Positions 1 to 7,540 of a stretch of 64,000 nucleotides of DNA are shown here, one piece after another. The translations under genes and the position numbers were made by a program. Numbering within the stretch: position 1 is the first letter of the stretch; each line of letters opens with the position of its first letter. The stretch spans positions 961,470-1,025,469 of the forward strand of contig CAVYDJ010000004.1 in assembly GCA_963767285.1 (NCBI GenBank), given 5' to 3'. Below the pieces are notes generated by a model. That model saw only the letters and a list, made by a program, of their open reading frames with translations, made no database searches and was not told the origin of the DNA. Origin of the DNA: WHSW01 sp963767285. Lineage in GTDB: Bacteria > Actinomycetota > Thermoleophilia > Solirubrobacterales > 70-9.

Positions 1-113
1 CCTTCGTGGAGCACCAGTGGGGCTTCGTGCTGCTCGAGACCGTCTGGGCCGCCGTCTCGGCGTGGAGCCTGAGCCGGGTCCTGCGCGGGCTCCCGGTCGC
101 CGCCGCGCACTAG
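1..113 (+). CDS. C-terminal end of a small membrane protein (partial, CBU_0592-like)
   Basis: Only the last 36 codons are in the window, read in the frame that begins at base 3 and ends at a TAG at 111-113. The visible peptide contains QHWGFVLLETVWAAVS followed by a short basic stretch. This is a hydrophobic segment with the QWxFVLLExVWAxVS pattern I associate with the C-terminal helix of small CBU_0592-like membrane proteins. No function can be inferred. The family call rests on pattern memory only. Confidence 0.5.
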   Translation, partial: FVEHQWGFVLLETVWAAVSAWSLSRVLRGLPVAAAH

Positions 114-151
114 CTGACTGATCCCGTCCGACCCTGGCCGTATCAAAGAGG

Positions 152-859
152 GTGATGGCGCCCAGCGCGATGCTGCCCGAAGACGCCCCCGCCTGGCGGC
201 GGCACTTCCACGGCGACGGGTACGGCTACGGGTGGCTGCTGGTCCTGATCCTGTTCACGACCTTCTTCCAGATGGCGGCCACGGAGACGGAGGCGGCGCG
301 GATCGTGACGATCTTCCTGCTGGGGTTCACCCTGATCGCAGCGCTCACGGTCTCGGGGGTGCGGCGCTGGTTGATTCACCTCGCCGCCGCCGTCACGGGC
401 ATCGCGATCCTGACCGCGGTCGGGATCCTGATCGGATCCGGCGACCTCGACCTCGGCGGCGGCCGGGCGCTCGGATTCCTGCTCGTCGCGCTCGCGCCGG
501 CCTCGATCCTGATCGGGATCGTCCGCCAGGCCCGACGCGACGGGCAGATCACGATCCGGACCATGTTCGGGGTCCTGTGCGTCTATCTGCTGCTCGGGAC
601 CGCGTTCTCGTATGCATACGGGTTCGCCTCGGCGGTCGACGACGGCACGTTCTTCGCCGAGATCGCGCGCGGCGATCAGTCGGACTTCCTCTACTTCAGC
701 TTCACGACGATGACGACAACCGGCTACGGGGACCTGACCGCTGCCCACGACTTCGGCCGCTCGGTGGCGATCATGGAGGCGCTGATCGGGCAGATCTACC
801 TCGTCACTCTCGTGGCGTTGATCGTCAGCAACCTGGGCCGCGTCCGCCCCGGGAACTAG
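152..859 (+). CDS. Potassium channel family protein, six membrane segments
   Basis: The 235-residue protein is almost entirely hydrophobic. About four membrane helices lie between residues 27 and 125, followed by a two-helix pore module. The pore loop carries the K+ selectivity filter TTTGYGD at about residues 188-194, which is the basis of the call. There is no C-terminal RCK or cyclic-nucleotide domain after the last helix, so any ligand gating is not visible. Translation can start at GTG 152 or ATG 155, behind a purine-rich AAAGAGGG. The next gene starts 4 bases after the stop, suggesting co-transcription with the GH3 hydrolase, though a functional link is not obvious. Confidence 0.85.
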   Translation: MMAPSAMLPEDAPAWRRHFHGDGYGYGWLLVLILFTTFFQMAATETEAARIVTIFLLGFTLIAALTVSGVRRWLIHLAAAVTGIAILTAVGILIGSGDLDLGGGRALGFLLVALAPASILIGIVRQARRDGQITIRTMFGVLCVYLLLGTAFSYAYGFASAVDDGTFFAEIARGDQSDFLYFSFTTMTTTGYGDLTAAHDFGRSVAIMEALIGQIYLVTLVALIVSNLGRVRPGN

Positions 860-863
860 CGCG

Positions 864-2012
864 ATGCCCGCCGCCGTCCGACGCCGGCGACTCGCGCTGG
901 CCGGGCTCGCGGTGGCCGCGCTGGTCGCCGGCGCGGTGATCGGATCGGACGGAGATGACCCGGACCAGCCCGCCGACCCTGTCGCCGCCGGGCCCGCGTG
1001 CCCCAGCGAGATCGCCTCCGACCCCGGCAGGCTCGCCGGGCACATGCTGGTCGTGCGGATGGAGGACGAGGCGACCGATCAGCTGCGCGAGGCGGTGCAG
1101 GCGGGCGAGATCGGCGGGGTGATCCTGTTCCCGTCCGAGGGCGCCGACCCGGCGGCGCTCGGCGAGGAGATCGCGACCCTCCGCGCGGTCGCCGAGCGCG
1201 CCGGGATGCCGGCGCCGCTGGTTGCCGTCGACCAGGAGGGTGGCGAGGTCAAGCGGTTCCCCACCCTCCCGCCAGACCGCTCGCCGCTCGAGATCGCGCG
1301 CGCGGGCGCCCAGGCGGCGGCCGCGGAGGGCGCCGCCACGGGCCGCGCGCTGAGCGAGCTCGGGATCGACGTCGACCTGGCGCCGGTCCTCGACGTCCCC
1401 GGGGTCGACGGCGCGTTCATCGCCTCGCGCGCCTATGGCGACGATTCCGAGCGGGCCGCCGCGCTCGCCACCGCCTTCGGAACCGCCCTCCAAGGCGAGG
1501 GTGTCGCCGCGACCGCGAAGCACTTCCCGGGGCTCGGGCTCGCGGTCGAGAACACCGACCTCGGTGCGAGCGCGATCGACGCCTCGCGAGCCGAGCTCGA
1601 GCCCGAGCTGGCGGCGTTCGAGACCGCGATCGGGGCCGGGTTCGAGCTGGTGATGGCCTCCAACGCCACCTACCCGGCCCTCGACCCCGACGCGCCGGCG
1701 TCGCAATCGCGCCGGGTGATCGGCGGCCTGCTGCGCGACCGGCTCGGTTACGACGGTGTCGTGATCACCGACGACCTCGGCGCCGGCGCCCTGACGGCGG
1801 CCGGGCTCGACGAGGAAGCCGCCGCGCTCGGCGCGGCCGGCGCCGGCGCCGACCTGCTGCTGACTGCGCTCAGCGACGGCGCGACAGCCCACCGCGCAGT
1901 CCGCGACGCGATCGTCAGCGGTGGGCTCGATCGGAGCGAGCTGGTCGCCTCCTGCGCGCGCACGACGGCGCTGCGCGAGCGGCTCGCAGCTAGCCCGTCA
2001 ACCGGGCCTTGA
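864..2012 (+). CDS. Exported glycoside hydrolase family 3 protein (beta-N-acetylhexosaminidase-like)
   Basis: The 382-residue protein has an N-terminal arginine cluster and hydrophobic segment (residues 6-27), so it is probably exported or anchored. A single GH3 TIM-barrel follows. Family signatures are VDQEGGEVKRF (123-132), KHFPGLG (219-225) and the nucleophile region VVITDDL (299-305). In NagZ enzymes the loop after KHFPGHG carries a catalytic Asp-His pair (DSH). Here the corresponding stretch reads ENTD, so the usual general acid/base His is missing while the nucleophile Asp remains. It may act in peptidoglycan or glycan turnover outside the membrane. The 3' end overlaps the convergent metalloprotease gene by 23 bases. 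Confidence 0.85.
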   Translation: MPAAVRRRRLALAGLAVAALVAGAVIGSDGDDPDQPADPVAAGPACPSEIASDPGRLAGHMLVVRMEDEATDQLREAVQAGEIGGVILFPSEGADPAALGEEIATLRAVAERAGMPAPLVAVDQEGGEVKRFPTLPPDRSPLEIARAGAQAAAAEGAATGRALSELGIDVDLAPVLDVPGVDGAFIASRAYGDDSERAAALATAFGTALQGEGVAATAKHFPGLGLAVENTDLGASAIDASRAELEPELAAFETAIGAGFELVMASNATYPALDPDAPASQSRRVIGGLLRDRLGYDGVVITDDLGAGALTAAGLDEEAAALGAAGAGADLLLTALSDGATAHRAVRDAIVSGGLDRSELVASCARTTALRERLAASPSTGP

Positions 2013-3576
2013 GCCGGGCCCCGTCCTTGCTGTAGACCCAGTCGCCGCCCGAGAACCCCTTGACGTCCACGTCGGCGTTGACGAGCACCGCGGTGATCCG
2101 GTCGAACCGGCCCGGGTCGTCGAGCGTCACCGAGCCCTTGCCGCCGTTGTCGAGGTACTTGACCTTCCTGGTGACCGACCCGCTCAGCGCGTCGCCGTCG
2201 CGGCCGACAAGCGCCAGGCCGCCGGCGACGCCGTCGTCGAGGTCCGCCCGCAGCGTCAGCTGCTTGCCGCCGGTCGGCCGCACGTCGAGCAGCCGGTAGG
2301 CGGTGTGGTCGAGGTGGACGCTCTTCTGTCCGCCCTTGGCGAGCGAGCCCTTGCGCTTGACGTCCGGGTAGGAGGCGTGGTCCGGAAGGTTGCCCGCCCC
2401 TGCGCGCCACTCGGCCGTCGCCGCCGCAAAGGGCACGAACTCGCGCCCGAATCCCCGTCCGCCGCTGCGCTCGATCGCCTCGTCATAGGCGGCAAGCGCG
2501 AAGTCGGCCGGCTTGGTGTTGTCTGAGCGCTCCCAGGCGCGGCGGATCACGCCGGCCCCGAAGCCGCCGCTGCCGCTGTCGAGCCAGTGGTTCCAGGTCG
2601 CGGCGCCATAGATCCGCAGCGACCGATCGTCATCAGGCGGGAAGAAGGTGGTGATCGGCTCGCTGGGGAACTTCGCGAACGCGTTCACGTAGTTGAGCCA
2701 GTCGTTGACGTCCGGGTAGACCTGCTCCTCGGACCAGGTCGCGGTCGACTCCAGGAACCAGACGTCCTGGAACGTGTCGTACGTCATCTGCAGGACGTGG
2801 TTGTACTCGTGCGCCAGGGTGACGCTGGCCGGGATCGCCGGATCGTCATAGCCGTACTCCGACGGCGCGTAGTCGTTGTCGAGCACCAGGTAGGCGTACT
2901 GGCTCCGAGCCCGCCCCTGGCCGGGATCGACCGTCTCGTACCCGAACAGGCCCTGGTCCCCGAGCTGCTTCAGGTAGATGTCCGTGAGCGCGCTCGGGTC
3001 GCTGCCGCAGCCGTCGACGTCCGGCTTCGGCGCCTTCCAGCCCATCGGCCCGGGCGCCACCTCGATGCTGCGGGAGTACTCGGCGATCTGGAGCAGCGAC
3101 TCGACGTAGTCGGGCGTCCCATCGCCGTCGGCTACCCCGTTCGCGTCGGTCAGGCTCGGCGCATCGGGAAAACCCGGCGCATTGACCCAGAAGACGCAGA
3201 AGTGGGCACTCTGGGCGCTCGCAACCGGTGCCGCAAGCGGATAGCCGTCGCCGATCGGGTCGGCGGGGCCGTCGGTCGGCCGGGCGAGCAGGCTCTTGGC
3301 ACGCCGGCGCTCGGCGCCCTGGAGGTCCGGATAGGCGAGCGCCAGGTCGCGCAGAATCAGGGTCGCGTCCTCGGCCGGATCGGCGCCGGGAGGCGCCTGC
3401 GCAGGCGCCACTGTCGCCTCGGCGGTCTCGAGGATCGCCTCCGGATCGCTGGGCGCGGGCGCGGGCGCAAGGTCCTGCGCGACGGCCGGTGTCGCGCAGC
3501 CGAGGCTTGCGATCACCGCCACGAGCCCCCCAAGCCGCGGCACGCTGATCGTCGTTTGGGTCAAGGGCTTGAACAT
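1990..3576 (-). CDS. Secreted zinc metalloprotease-like protein (MXAN_6640-type)
   Basis: The 528-residue protein begins with a signal peptide ending near ATPAVAQ (about residue 34), followed by an Ala/Pro-rich propeptide-like stretch. The middle contains LAHEYNHVLQ, an HExxH-type zinc site, then FLESTATWSEE, which supplies a plausible third ligand and active-site helix. This arrangement and the preceding segment on DANGVADGDGTPDYVE match the MXAN_6640 family of putative metalloproteases as I know it. The C-terminus is beta-rich and has no evident protease role. I chose ATG 3576; a GTG a few codons downstream would also give a signal peptide. Only 9 bases separate this start from the divergent nadE start. 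Confidence 0.8.
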   Translation of the reverse strand: MFKPLTQTTISVPRLGGLVAVIASLGCATPAVAQDLAPAPAPSDPEAILETAEATVAPAQAPPGADPAEDATLILRDLALAYPDLQGAERRRAKSLLARPTDGPADPIGDGYPLAAPVASAQSAHFCVFWVNAPGFPDAPSLTDANGVADGDGTPDYVESLLQIAEYSRSIEVAPGPMGWKAPKPDVDGCGSDPSALTDIYLKQLGDQGLFGYETVDPGQGRARSQYAYLVLDNDYAPSEYGYDDPAIPASVTLAHEYNHVLQMTYDTFQDVWFLESTATWSEEQVYPDVNDWLNYVNAFAKFPSEPITTFFPPDDDRSLRIYGAATWNHWLDSGSGGFGAGVIRRAWERSDNTKPADFALAAYDEAIERSGGRGFGREFVPFAAATAEWRAGAGNLPDHASYPDVKRKGSLAKGGQKSVHLDHTAYRLLDVRPTGGKQLTLRADLDDGVAGGLALVGRDGDALSGSVTRKVKYLDNGGKGSVTLDDPGRFDRITAVLVNADVDVKGFSGGDWVYSKDGARLKARLTG

Positions 3577-3585
3577 ACTGTGCCC

Positions 3586-5235
3586 ATGCACGAACCCGCA
3601 CCGCGACTGATCGTTGCGCTGGCGCAGATCGACCCCACGGTCGGGGACCTCGACGGCAACGCCCAATTGATCGGCGATTCGATCGCCCGCGCGCGCGAGG
3701 CGGGCGCCGCGCTCGTCGTTCTGCCCGAGCTCTGCCTGCCCGGCTACCCGGCCGAGGACCTGTACCTGAAGCGGCACTTCGCCGAGGCGAACGTGGCGGC
3801 GCTCGAGCGCCTCGCGGCGGGCGTGCGGGGCATCGCCGCGCTGGTCGGATTCGCCGAGCCGGTGGGCGCAGCGGTCGAGCGCCGGCCCGACGCGCCGGCC
3901 GCGCGCCCGGTTCACAACGCAATCGCGCTGCTGCGCGACGGCGCCATCGAGACCGTCTACCGCAAGAACCGGCTTCCCAACTACGGCGTGTTCGACGAGG
4001 TGCGCTACTTCGAGCCCGGCTCGGGGCCCGAGGTCGTCGAGGTTGACGGCGTCCGCGTCGGGCTGACGATCTGCGAGGACCTCTGGGAGCCCGGCCCGCC
4101 CGCCTCGCTCGAGGCCGAGCAGGGCGCTGAGCTGATCGTCAACCCGTCGGGGTCTCCGTACCTGCGCGGCAAGGGGGCCGACCGCGAGCGGATGTTCGGC
4201 GAGCGGGCCCGCGCCTACGGGGTCCCGATCGCGTTCTGCAACCTGGTCGGCGGCCAGGACGAGCTCGTCTTCGACGGGCACAGCTTCGTGGTCGACGCGT
4301 CGGGGGCGGTGGTCGCCCGCGCGCGCCAGTTCGAGCCCGATCTGCTGATCTGGGAGCTCGGCGGCGGGCCGGCCCGGCTCGAGGAGCCACTCGGCGACCT
4401 CGACGAGGTCTACGGCGCGCTCACCCTGGGGGTTCGCGACTACGTCCGCAAGAACGGCTTTGCGCGCGCTCTGGTCGGCCTCTCGGGAGGGATCGACTCA
4501 GCGCTGGTCGCCCTGGTCGCCGCCGACGCGCTGGGAGCCGAGAACCTGACCTGCGTGGTGATGCCCTCCCCCCACTCCAGCGCCGAGACGCAGGCCGACG
4601 CCCGTGCGATCGCGACCAATCTCGGCGCCGAGCTGATCGAGCTGCCGATCGCCGCGGCGATGGACGCCTACGCCGCGGTCCTGGGCGAGCACTGGTCGGC
4701 AGACGGGCTGCCCGCCGAGAACGTCCAGGCGCGCATTCGGGGCAATCTGCTGATGGCGCTGTCCAACGACCGCGGCGCGCTGGTGCTGACGACCGGCAAC
4801 AAGAGCGAGATGGCGGTCGGCTACGCGACCCTGTACGGCGACATGGCGGGGGCGCTGGCGGTGATCAAGGATGTGCCGAAGCAGCTCGTCTACGCGTTGG
4901 TCGAGCACCGCAACGCCAGGGCGGACCGCGAGCTCGTGCCGGCCTCGGTGCTCGAACGTGCCCCGTCCGCCGAGCTGCGCCCCGACCAGCTCGACTCCGA
5001 CTCGCTGCCCGACTACGAGATTCTCGACCGCGCGCTCGAGGGCTACGTGGTGCGCGACCTCTCGCGCGAGGAGCTGATCGCCGACGGCCTGCCTGCCGAG
5101 GTCGTCGACGAGGTCATCCGCATGGTCGACCTTGCCGAGTACAAGCGCCGCCAGGCCGCTCCCGGGATCCGGGTCACCTCTCGCGCCTTCGGTCGCGACC
5201 GCCGGATGCCGATCACGAACCGATTCGGGGGCTAG
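3586..5235 (+). CDS. nadE: Glutamine-dependent NAD+ synthetase
   Basis: This cytosolic enzyme makes NAD+ from deamido-NAD+, ATP and glutamine. The 549-residue length fits the two-domain bacterial form. The N-terminal nitrilase-type glutaminase (about 1-260) shows the expected Glu (VLPELCLPGY), Lys (YRKNRLPNYG) and Cys (LTICEDLWEP) sites. The C-terminal synthetase (about 280-549) has the PP-loop SGGIDS at 300-305 and TTGNKSEMAVGY. The start ATG 3586 matches the family N-terminus. A CATACT hexamer lies 6 nt upstream with no Shine-Dalgarno sequence, so the mRNA may be leaderless. The stop codon is 3 bases from the end of a convergent gene. Confidence 0.97.
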   Translation: MHEPAPRLIVALAQIDPTVGDLDGNAQLIGDSIARAREAGAALVVLPELCLPGYPAEDLYLKRHFAEANVAALERLAAGVRGIAALVGFAEPVGAAVERRPDAPAARPVHNAIALLRDGAIETVYRKNRLPNYGVFDEVRYFEPGSGPEVVEVDGVRVGLTICEDLWEPGPPASLEAEQGAELIVNPSGSPYLRGKGADRERMFGERARAYGVPIAFCNLVGGQDELVFDGHSFVVDASGAVVARARQFEPDLLIWELGGGPARLEEPLGDLDEVYGALTLGVRDYVRKNGFARALVGLSGGIDSALVALVAADALGAENLTCVVMPSPHSSAETQADARAIATNLGAELIELPIAAAMDAYAAVLGEHWSADGLPAENVQARIRGNLLMALSNDRGALVLTTGNKSEMAVGYATLYGDMAGALAVIKDVPKQLVYALVEHRNARADRELVPASVLERAPSAELRPDQLDSDSLPDYEILDRALEGYVVRDLSREELIADGLPAEVVDEVIRMVDLAEYKRRQAAPGIRVTSRAFGRDRRMPITNRFGG

Positions 5236-5238
5236 GCG

Positions 5239-5505
5239 CTACGTACCGGTGCGCTCGCGGTGCTTGCATCCCGGCCAGCAGCAGGGACGACGCTGGCCTT
5301 CCTCGAGCTCCTCCTGTGTCCGGCGGATGCGGCGCTTCCTGGTCGGCTCCTGCTTGGCATCCTCGACCCAGCAGATGAACTCGTTGCGGGCCAGGGGTGT
5401 GATGTCCTTCCATGCGTCGAGCGCGGTCGTGTTGGCGATCAGCGCCTCGCGTAGGTCCACAGGCAACTTGTGCACGACCCCACCGGGCACCCGCTGGCTA
5501 CTCAT
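5239..5505 (-). CDS. YdeI/OmpD-associated family small protein
   Basis: The 88-residue protein contains LPVDLREAL and, later, RNEFICWVEDAKQ followed by a basic RRIRRT stretch. This is the pattern of the C-terminal YdeI/OmpD-associated domain (LPxDLxxAL, then a [YF]xxWIxxAKxxxTRxRRI segment). The family's biochemical role is not well defined. The ATG overlaps the stop of the thioesterase gene as ATGA, so the two are probably translated together. The C-terminus ends in a Cys-containing basic tail (PCCWPGCKH) beyond the usual domain. Confidence 0.75.
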   Translation of the reverse strand: MSSQRVPGGVVHKLPVDLREALIANTTALDAWKDITPLARNEFICWVEDAKQEPTRKRRIRRTQEELEEGQRRPCCWPGCKHRERTGT

Positions 5506-5885
5506 GCGGGGCGGACCGCGATCGTCATGCGCACGAGGCAGCAGGCGCGGCCGTCGTCGTCGGTGATCTCGGTGTCCCAGACCCAGGTTGTACGGCCGCG
5601 GTGGCGCGGCCGGGCCTCCGCGTGGATCGTGCCGGCGCTGATCGGGCGCAGGAACGTGGCCTGGTTCGACATCCCCATCGCCAGCATGCCGTCGTCCTTG
5701 ACGGCCTCGTAGGTCGCCAGCGAGCAGATGCTCTCGGCGAGCGAGGCGAAGGTTCCCCCGTGCACGATCCCGAACGGCTGGCAGATGCCGGGATAGACCG
5801 CCAGGCGCGCCCGCGCCGGATCGGGACCGGGATCGAGGATCTCGATCCCGAGCAGCTCCCCCAGATGGCCGGGCTCGTCCGTCAC
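5502..5885 (-). CDS. PaaI/YdiI-type hotdog-fold acyl-CoA thioesterase
   Basis: The 127-residue length equals a single hotdog domain. The segment GIVHGGTFASLAES is the family signature containing the catalytic-helix Glu, and the FLRPISAGTIHAEARPRHRGRTT stretch fits the acyl-CoA binding strand. Proteins of this group hydrolyse aromatic or 1,4-dihydroxy-2-naphthoyl CoA thioesters. The actual substrate cannot be read from the sequence. The GTG start at 5885 has TAGGCT at 5892-5897, six bases upstream, and no Shine-Dalgarno sequence, suggesting a leaderless transcript. It is the first gene of a two-gene unit with the YdeI-like gene. Confidence 0.9.
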   Translation of the reverse strand: MTDEPGHLGELLGIEILDPGPDPARARLAVYPGICQPFGIVHGGTFASLAESICSLATYEAVKDDGMLAMGMSNQATFLRPISAGTIHAEARPRHRGRTTWVWDTEITDDDGRACCLVRMTIAVRPA

Positions 5886-5918
5886 CGCTGCAGCCTACCC
5901 ACCGCACGCGGGCATGCT

Positions 5919-5939
5919 GCGTGCCCGGCAGGGCCCCTT
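5919..5939. repeat. 21-bp dispersed repeat, copy 1
   Basis: The sequence GCGTGCCCGGCAGGGCCCCT plus T occurs here in the divergent intergenic region. It recurs at 31950-31970 with a single mismatch (C/G at the eighth base). Both copies lie in intergenic DNA upstream of minus-strand genes. The role is unknown. Confidence 0.6.
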
Positions 5940-5958
5940 CTCTAGGCTGTCGCTCCCG

Positions 5959-6957
5959 ATGGCGATCAGCCCCGACCAACAGGCGACCCTGCAGCTGCTG
6001 CTCGAGCGCGGGCAGAGCTACGCCGACCTCGCGCAGCTACTCGGCCAGCAGACCGACGACGTGCGAGCGCGGGCACGTGCGGCGCTCACCGAGCTCGGCG
6101 GCGCGGACCCCGACCGCAACGTCGGCCTGACCGACTACCTACTGGGCCAGGCCGATCCGATCGGCCGCGCCGACGTGGTCCGGCACCTGCGCGAGGACCC
6201 GGCCGACCACGAGCTCGCGACCGACCTCATCGAGACGCTGCGAACGATGTATCCGGCCGCGGACCTGCCCAGGCTCCCGGGCGAGGCGCGCCCGCCCGGC
6301 CGGCGCCGCCGGCCCCGGGGAGACACGCCAGCTCGCCGCTCGCCGCTCGCCGGCCTCAACCAATCCCAGACGCGCCTGATCGTGGTCGCCGGCGTCGCCG
6401 GGGTGCTGCTGCTCGCCGTGGTGCTCGGCATCTCCGGCGCCTTCGGCGGCGGCGACGAGGAGACGAGCGCCGCGACCGGGACCGAGACCGGGTCGACCAC
6501 CGCCGCCCCCGCCGACGAGCAGGTTCAGCGGGTGCCGCTGGAACCGGTCGATGGTGGCGACGCCACCGGCGAGGCGGTCTTCGGCCTGACCACTGGCGAC
6601 CAGGCCTTCGTCGAGGTTGGGATCGAGGGCCTCGACCCCGCGCCCAACGATCAGACCTACGTCGTTTGGCTGATGCTCACCGAGAAGGAGGGCTATCCGC
6701 TCTCGCCGATCACGGTCCAGCAGAACGGCAGCTTCCAGAGCCGCTTCTCGATCCCCGCCGCGGTGCTCCCGATCGTCGCCCGCGTGCGGTTCGTCGACGT
6801 CTCGATCGCGCCGGTGAAGACGATCCAGCAACTGGTCAGCGACGCGATCAAGAACACCGCCCTCGTGATCGAGGAGCCCGGCGAGGTGGTCCTGCGCGGC
6901 GAGATCCCCGCGGCGGCCGCCGAGAACGGGTCCGGCGGCCAGGGCGGCGGCAACTGA
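5959..6957 (+). CDS. Membrane protein: N-terminal HTH-like domain, one TM helix, RskA-like outer domain
   Basis: The 332-residue protein has three parts. Residues 1-60 resemble a sigma-region-4-like helix-turn-helix (QSYADLAQLLG). A basic linker leads to one membrane helix at about 135-160 (LIVVAGVAGVLLLAVVLG). After a Thr/Glu/Ala-rich linker, a beta-rich outer domain (about 190-320) resembles the C-terminal domain of anti-sigma-K factors. The layout suggests a membrane sensor acting on transcription, but no partner sigma factor is adjacent. I chose ATG 5959 because the domain starts there and TAGGCT lies 10 nt upstream. The C-terminus is Gly-rich. Confidence 0.6.
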   Translation: MAISPDQQATLQLLLERGQSYADLAQLLGQQTDDVRARARAALTELGGADPDRNVGLTDYLLGQADPIGRADVVRHLREDPADHELATDLIETLRTMYPAADLPRLPGEARPPGRRRRPRGDTPARRSPLAGLNQSQTRLIVVAGVAGVLLLAVVLGISGAFGGGDEETSAATGTETGSTTAAPADEQVQRVPLEPVDGGDATGEAVFGLTTGDQAFVEVGIEGLDPAPNDQTYVVWLMLTEKEGYPLSPITVQQNGSFQSRFSIPAAVLPIVARVRFVDVSIAPVKTIQQLVSDAIKNTALVIEEPGEVVLRGEIPAAAAENGSGGQGGGN

Positions 6958-6964
6958 GGGCGGC

Positions 6965-7540
6965 GTGAGCGTGGTCCAGTACTACTGCGCGGCGACCCTC
7001 GACGGCTACATCGCCGAGGCGGACGACAGCCTCGGTTGGCTGTTCGCCTACGACGGCAGCTTCGACGGCGAGGACGCCGAGCCGGGGCCGATGAGCGACG
7101 GCGGCTCCTACGAGCGCTTCTATGACGGGGTCGGCGCCCTGGTCAGCGGCTCGACGACCTACGAGTTCGTCCTCGACCACCTGCCCGAAGGCGGCTGGCC
7201 CTACAGCGGCAAGCCGTACTGGGTGCTGAGCTCGCGCGACCTGCCGGCACCGGACGGCGAGGACGTGCGGGTCGCCAACGCCCAGGTCACCGACCTCCAT
7301 GAGGAGATGACCGGGGCGGCGGGTGGGAAGAATCTCTGGGTGGTCGGGGGCGGCAACGTCGCCTCGCAGTTCGCCGCCGCGGGTCTGCTCGACGAGGTGT
7401 TGCTGACGGTCGTCCCGGTCGTGATCGGGACCGGCAAGCCGCTGTTCGACGAACGGCTGCCCGGTGGGGCGATGAAGCTGCTCGGCACCCGCACCTTCGC
7501 CAACGGGATGGTCGAGCTGCGCTACGGCCTCGAGCGGTAG
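6965..7540 (+). CDS. Dihydrofolate reductase/RibD C-terminal family protein
   Basis: The 191-residue protein has the N-terminal VVQYYCAATLDGYIA pattern of RibD-C/YyaP-like reductases. It also has a nucleotide-binding stretch LWVVGGGNVASQF and LLDEVLLTVVPVVIGTGKPLF near the end. Members use NAD(P)H and are related to the riboflavin reductase domain. The substrate of this one is unknown. GTG 6965 follows the previous stop by 7 bases, with GAGGGCGGC as a possible ribosome binding site. The TAG stop abuts the stop of the next, convergent gene with no bases between. Confidence 0.85.
   Translation: MSVVQYYCAATLDGYIAEADDSLGWLFAYDGSFDGEDAEPGPMSDGGSYERFYDGVGALVSGSTTYEFVLDHLPEGGWPYSGKPYWVLSSRDLPAPDGEDVRVANAQVTDLHEEMTGAAGGKNLWVVGGGNVASQFAAAGLLDEVLLTVVPVVIGTGKPLFDERLPGGAMKLLGTRTFANGMVELRYGLER

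Noticed and set aside
1990..4281. A 763-residue minus-strand open frame starting inside nadE
   Set aside because: The first 235 residues are antisense to nadE and look like random high-GC translation. The signal peptide begins at 3576.
2587..5235. An 882-residue plus-strand open frame including nadE
   Set aside because: The first 333 residues are antisense to the metalloprotease and Arg-rich. The enzyme begins at 3586.
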